Of a stretch of DNA of 23,226 nt, positions 21,125-23,226 are shown one piece after another. The position numbers and the translations under genes are program-made. Each line of letters opens with the position of its first letter. The stretch's first letter is position 1. Origin of the DNA: a virus; IMG/VR virus record IMGVR_UViG_3300025128_000353, positions 1-23,226 of that record; one strand, 5' to 3'. The notes below the pieces were generated by a model. That model was not told where the DNA came from and made no database searches. It saw nothing but the letters and a program-made list of their open reading frames with translations.

Positions 21125-21976
21125 ATGCGAGCAACACCCGAACAATCAACAACCTCGTCTTACATCCCTATAGACAACGGTATTCTACGCATCAGTAAGT
21201 CCTCTCTAATGGGCTACAAGATGTGCCCCCGACAGTTCTATTGGGGATATGTAGCAGATATACCGCGCCCTCCCGCTACTGAGGAGATGATACGCGGAAC
21301 TCATATTCACACGGTCATGGAAGCAGGTTTGCTTGAAGGGCCGGACATGATGATGCCTACTGCTGTAGAGCAAGGGGTAGAGGAAGATGAGGGCGTAGAT
21401 TCTCTCAATCTATTACTCCATCAGATAGCCGCAGATATTGGAGGCTTTGATGTAGTCGAGGCTGAGGTAAAGCATGAGGTCTTTGAGGTGTTTGACGGAC
21501 ACGAAATAGTGTGGGTCGGACTCATTGACGGAGTTCTTCGTCATCCTGAAACCGGAGGCTTGATTCTCGTTGAACTTAAGACGGGAAATATGAACATGGG
21601 TAAGTTGGGTAGAACAAGAAAGGAGTTGGTGTATTATGCACGACTTCTTCGTAAATTGGGGTATGATGAGGTGACTCACTTCCTCTATGTGACTCCCGAC
21701 TACGAAGTGCCGGAGGACAAAGACGACAAACTTCTGTATGAAGGAAACAAAAGGGGTAAAACTATGTGGCTTGGGCCGGAGCGCGGATTCGCTCTTTTAG
21801 AGCCGTTCTTGGAACGCTCTTATAATGCCTTTGAGGAATCATTATACGACACTATTGAATCATTAACTTCCCATGTATGGACTATGAAATGGAATGATTA
21901 TTTCTGTCCTATGTGGTGTGACTTTTCTTTGAATTGTGAAGCAGAATTAAGTGGTATAAGCGGGTGGAGTGTATGA
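21125..21976 (+). CDS. Cas4/RecB-like PD-(D/E)XK nuclease with Fe-S cysteines
   Basis: A 283-aa protein. I chose ATG 21125 after GGTGAAAGT; an upstream GTG is in frame. The order of motifs is that of Cas4-type exonucleases: SKSSLMGYKMCPRQFYW with C34, then RGTHIHTVMEAG (His of motif I, H60 or H62), VGLIDGVL (D135), LVELKTG (E150, K152), an YYARLL helix, and a C-terminal cluster with C261, C265 and C271. Four such Cys bind a 4Fe-4S cluster in Cas4 and AddB. The enzyme would resect DNA ends. No CRISPR array is present, so recombination or replication is the likely context, with the ssDNA-binding protein and Sak4-like ATPase as partners. Confidence 0.8.
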   Translation: MRATPEQSTTSSYIPIDNGILRISKSSLMGYKMCPRQFYWGYVADIPRPPATEEMIRGTHIHTVMEAGLLEGPDMMMPTAVEQGVEEDEGVDSLNLLLHQIAADIGGFDVVEAEVKHEVFEVFDGHEIVWVGLIDGVLRHPETGGLILVELKTGNMNMGKLGRTRKELVYYARLLRKLGYDEVTHFLYVTPDYEVPEDKDDKLLYEGNKRGKTMWLGPERGFALLEPFLERSYNAFEESLYDTIESLTSHVWTMKWNDYFCPMWCDFSLNCEAELSGISGWSV

Positions 21977-22140
21977 GTAGAGCAGGGTCATCAAGAGTAT
22001 TTATCGTATGTGCCGCTTGCGGTAAGGATGATGCTTGGGAAGGCTCGGAGAAGGTTTGGAGAGTTAATGGGCAAGAGGGTTCAGCCCCCGAAGAAGTGCT
22101 GATTTATGGTTGCGAATGCGGTAATCAACAGGCCGCGTGA
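21973..22140 (+). CDS. 55-aa zinc-ribbon protein
   Basis: The start overlaps the nuclease stop (ATGA). The sequence begins MSRAGSSRVFIVCAACGKDD and ends CECGNQQAA, with a CxxC and a CxC half-site about 30 residues apart. It lies directly before the primase. Archaeal and eukaryotic primases often rely on zinc-binding partners, but nothing here shows a contact. No family assigned. Confidence 0.55.
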   Translation: MSRAGSSRVFIVCAACGKDDAWEGSEKVWRVNGQEGSAPEEVLIYGCECGNQQAA

Positions 22141-22144
22141 TACC

Positions 22145-23158
22145 ATGTCTTTTCTCTTTCCCCGCGAGATAGGTCTGCGACGCACTCTTTGCGAAACCCG
22201 CGACGAGTTCGATAACTATATCTCAAAAGTAAATGGGAAGGCTTCATGTTATACTTCCCTTTATTCTTTTGAAAGACGCGATGAGATACGAACATGGAAA
22301 ATGGATGTGGAGTCTGTAGTTATGGATAGAGCGTGGTGGGATTTCGATATGTTAGAGGGTGGAACCCTTGATGATGTTAAGAAGGATGTTACCGAACTAC
22401 TAAAGAGAATAAACACAAATGAGCGTGTGGCTCTTGGGCGAGAAATAAGAATAGTCTTTACAGGTAGGGGATTTCATGTTCATCAGTTCTTTGATAAGCC
22501 TGTGAAGGGAACAGCCATAGCAAAGCACATAGACCGCTACCAAAGGCTACAGGCGCGAGGGCTAAGAACACTTGATGGTGTAGGCTTCCCTCAGAAACTC
22601 ACACGCATTCCTGATACTTACAATCCAAAGAGAGGTAGGTGGGCTGTGAATATAGACCCCATGAGTTTTTATCTTAATCCTAACTATGAAATACCTATAG
22701 AACCATTACAGGAACTCAAGATTTACGACCCATATACAGGTCATAGTGCTATTGACGGCTTCAACATTAGGGCGTGGATAGCAAACAACCCCGCCCAAGA
22801 ACAGGAGCATCAGGGAGAGTTCAATGGTGAGATTGGTTCTGCCGGACAGATACCTATTCCTCCCTGCTTACAGAAGGCAATACACCAAGACAACCCTAAA
22901 CATACGGTAAGAATAGCATTGACTCAACACCTCGCAGAAAATCTGCGTTGGTTTGCTCACCCATCTACACTAACGCCCGAACAACGAACACAATGTATAG
23001 AAACAATAGTGGCGTTTATGTCGAAGTTGAATTGGAGAGATTACAACGAAAGCACTACACGATTCCATGTTAAGAGTATCATAGATTATGAACACGCCCC
23101 TACTAAGTGCGTAGTGGATGCTGGCCCATGTTGGGCGCATGACGGAGTAAAGCGGTGA
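22145..23158 (+). CDS. priS: Archaeo-eukaryotic primase small subunit (PriS-like)
   Basis: A 337-aa AEP-family primase that makes primers for the polymerase. ATG 22145 is preferred; ATG 22106 would overlap the preceding zinc-ribbon gene by 35 nt. The catalytic DxD is WWDFDML (D66, D68). The nucleotide-binding sxH motif is FTGRGFHVHQFF (105-116, H111/H113). The third acidic site falls in RIPDTYNPKRGRWAVNID (D171), matching the usual R-x-P-x-S-x-H-x-K-T-G region. No large subunit or PriCT-type zinc domain is fused, and no helicase is fused. The C-terminal 100 residues are helical and may bind a partner. Confidence 0.85.
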   Translation: MSFLFPREIGLRRTLCETRDEFDNYISKVNGKASCYTSLYSFERRDEIRTWKMDVESVVMDRAWWDFDMLEGGTLDDVKKDVTELLKRINTNERVALGREIRIVFTGRGFHVHQFFDKPVKGTAIAKHIDRYQRLQARGLRTLDGVGFPQKLTRIPDTYNPKRGRWAVNIDPMSFYLNPNYEIPIEPLQELKIYDPYTGHSAIDGFNIRAWIANNPAQEQEHQGEFNGEIGSAGQIPIPPCLQKAIHQDNPKHTVRIALTQHLAENLRWFAHPSTLTPEQRTQCIETIVAFMSKLNWRDYNESTTRFHVKSIIDYEHAPTKCVVDAGPCWAHDGVKR

Positions 23159-23162
23159 TATT

Positions 23163-23226
23163 ATGATGCTAAAAGAACAAGAAATAAAGGACATGAAAGA
23201 ACACGGAAAATGTGTGACTTGTAAAG
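23163..23226 (+). CDS. Truncated CxxC protein at the right edge
   Basis: GCGGTGATATT precedes ATG 23163 and the frame stays open to the end of the window. The visible 21 residues (MMLKEQEIKDMKEHGKCVTC plus a Lys) include a first CxxC, probably half of a zinc ribbon or other zinc site. The rest lies outside the window. Confidence 0.5.
   Translation, partial: MMLKEQEIKDMKEHGKCVTCK

Noticed and set aside
1-23226. tRNA, rRNA, CRISPR array or insertion sequence
   Set aside because: I saw no cloverleaf-like sequence ending in CCA, no regularly spaced repeats and no transposase; gaps between genes are too short for most of these.

Overview
The window is a 23.2 kb piece of a double-stranded DNA virus, or virus-like replicon, of an archaeon. 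Every gene I accept is on the + strand. Coding is extremely dense, with mostly ATGA or GTGA overlaps and GGTGA/GGAGG ribosome binding sites. The replication genes are of archaeal type: an MCM-like AAA+ helicase, RFC small subunit, an RPA-like ssDNA-binding protein, a PCNA-like clamp, family B DNA polymerase, archaeo-eukaryotic primase, a RecA-fold ATPase and a Cas4-like nuclease. They sit among many tiny zinc-ribbon and winged-helix proteins. The nearest known match I can name is the magrovirus type, head-tailed viruses of Marine Group II Euryarchaeota (Poseidoniales) with a nearly complete archaeal replication apparatus. This assignment is inferred from gene content. No capsid, portal, tail or large terminase gene is visible here.

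Layout. (1) 29-4790: an accessory operon of about 18 small genes, several Cys-rich, two winged-helix, one MazG-like, ending in an unknown 272-aa protein. (2) 4791-4992: the only sizeable intergenic gap. It holds a near-perfect 18-bp inverted repeat around three TTAAG repeats, then a TATA-like promoter. (3) 4993-10456: a second operon with winged-helix proteins, the MCM-like helicase, a CxxC/His DNA-binding protein that could be a small terminase, and two small membrane proteins. (4) 10492-11255: two small genes behind their own promoter. (5) 11285-12181: RFC small subunit. (6) 12230-15278: ssDNA-binding protein, GroES-like and GroEL-like genes. (7) 15309-20776: RecA-fold ATPase, sliding clamp, three small genes, PolB and a PAPS-reductase-family protein. 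(8) 20812 to the right edge: zinc-ribbon proteins, Cas4-like nuclease, primase and a truncated CxxC protein.

Modules 4 to 8 each begin with a copy of the same element, (A)GTTTATATGTGT, mostly about 30 nt upstream of the first ATG. This is the spacing of an archaeal TATA box on a leaderless or nearly leaderless transcript. Together these modules could supply helicase, primase, polymerase, clamp, clamp loader, ssDNA binding and recombination, with a bacterial-type (group I) chaperonin pair co-transcribed with the ssDNA-binding protein.

The most surprising signal is compositional. Reading through the whole window I found no GATC, GTAC, CTAG, AGCT or ACGT, while other palindromic tetramers (CATG, TCGA, TGCA, GGCC, GCGC, CGCG, CCGG) are present. 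Codon choice appears bent to avoid them, for example Gly-Thr pairs use GGA or GGC rather than GGT. This looks like strong avoidance of restriction sites.
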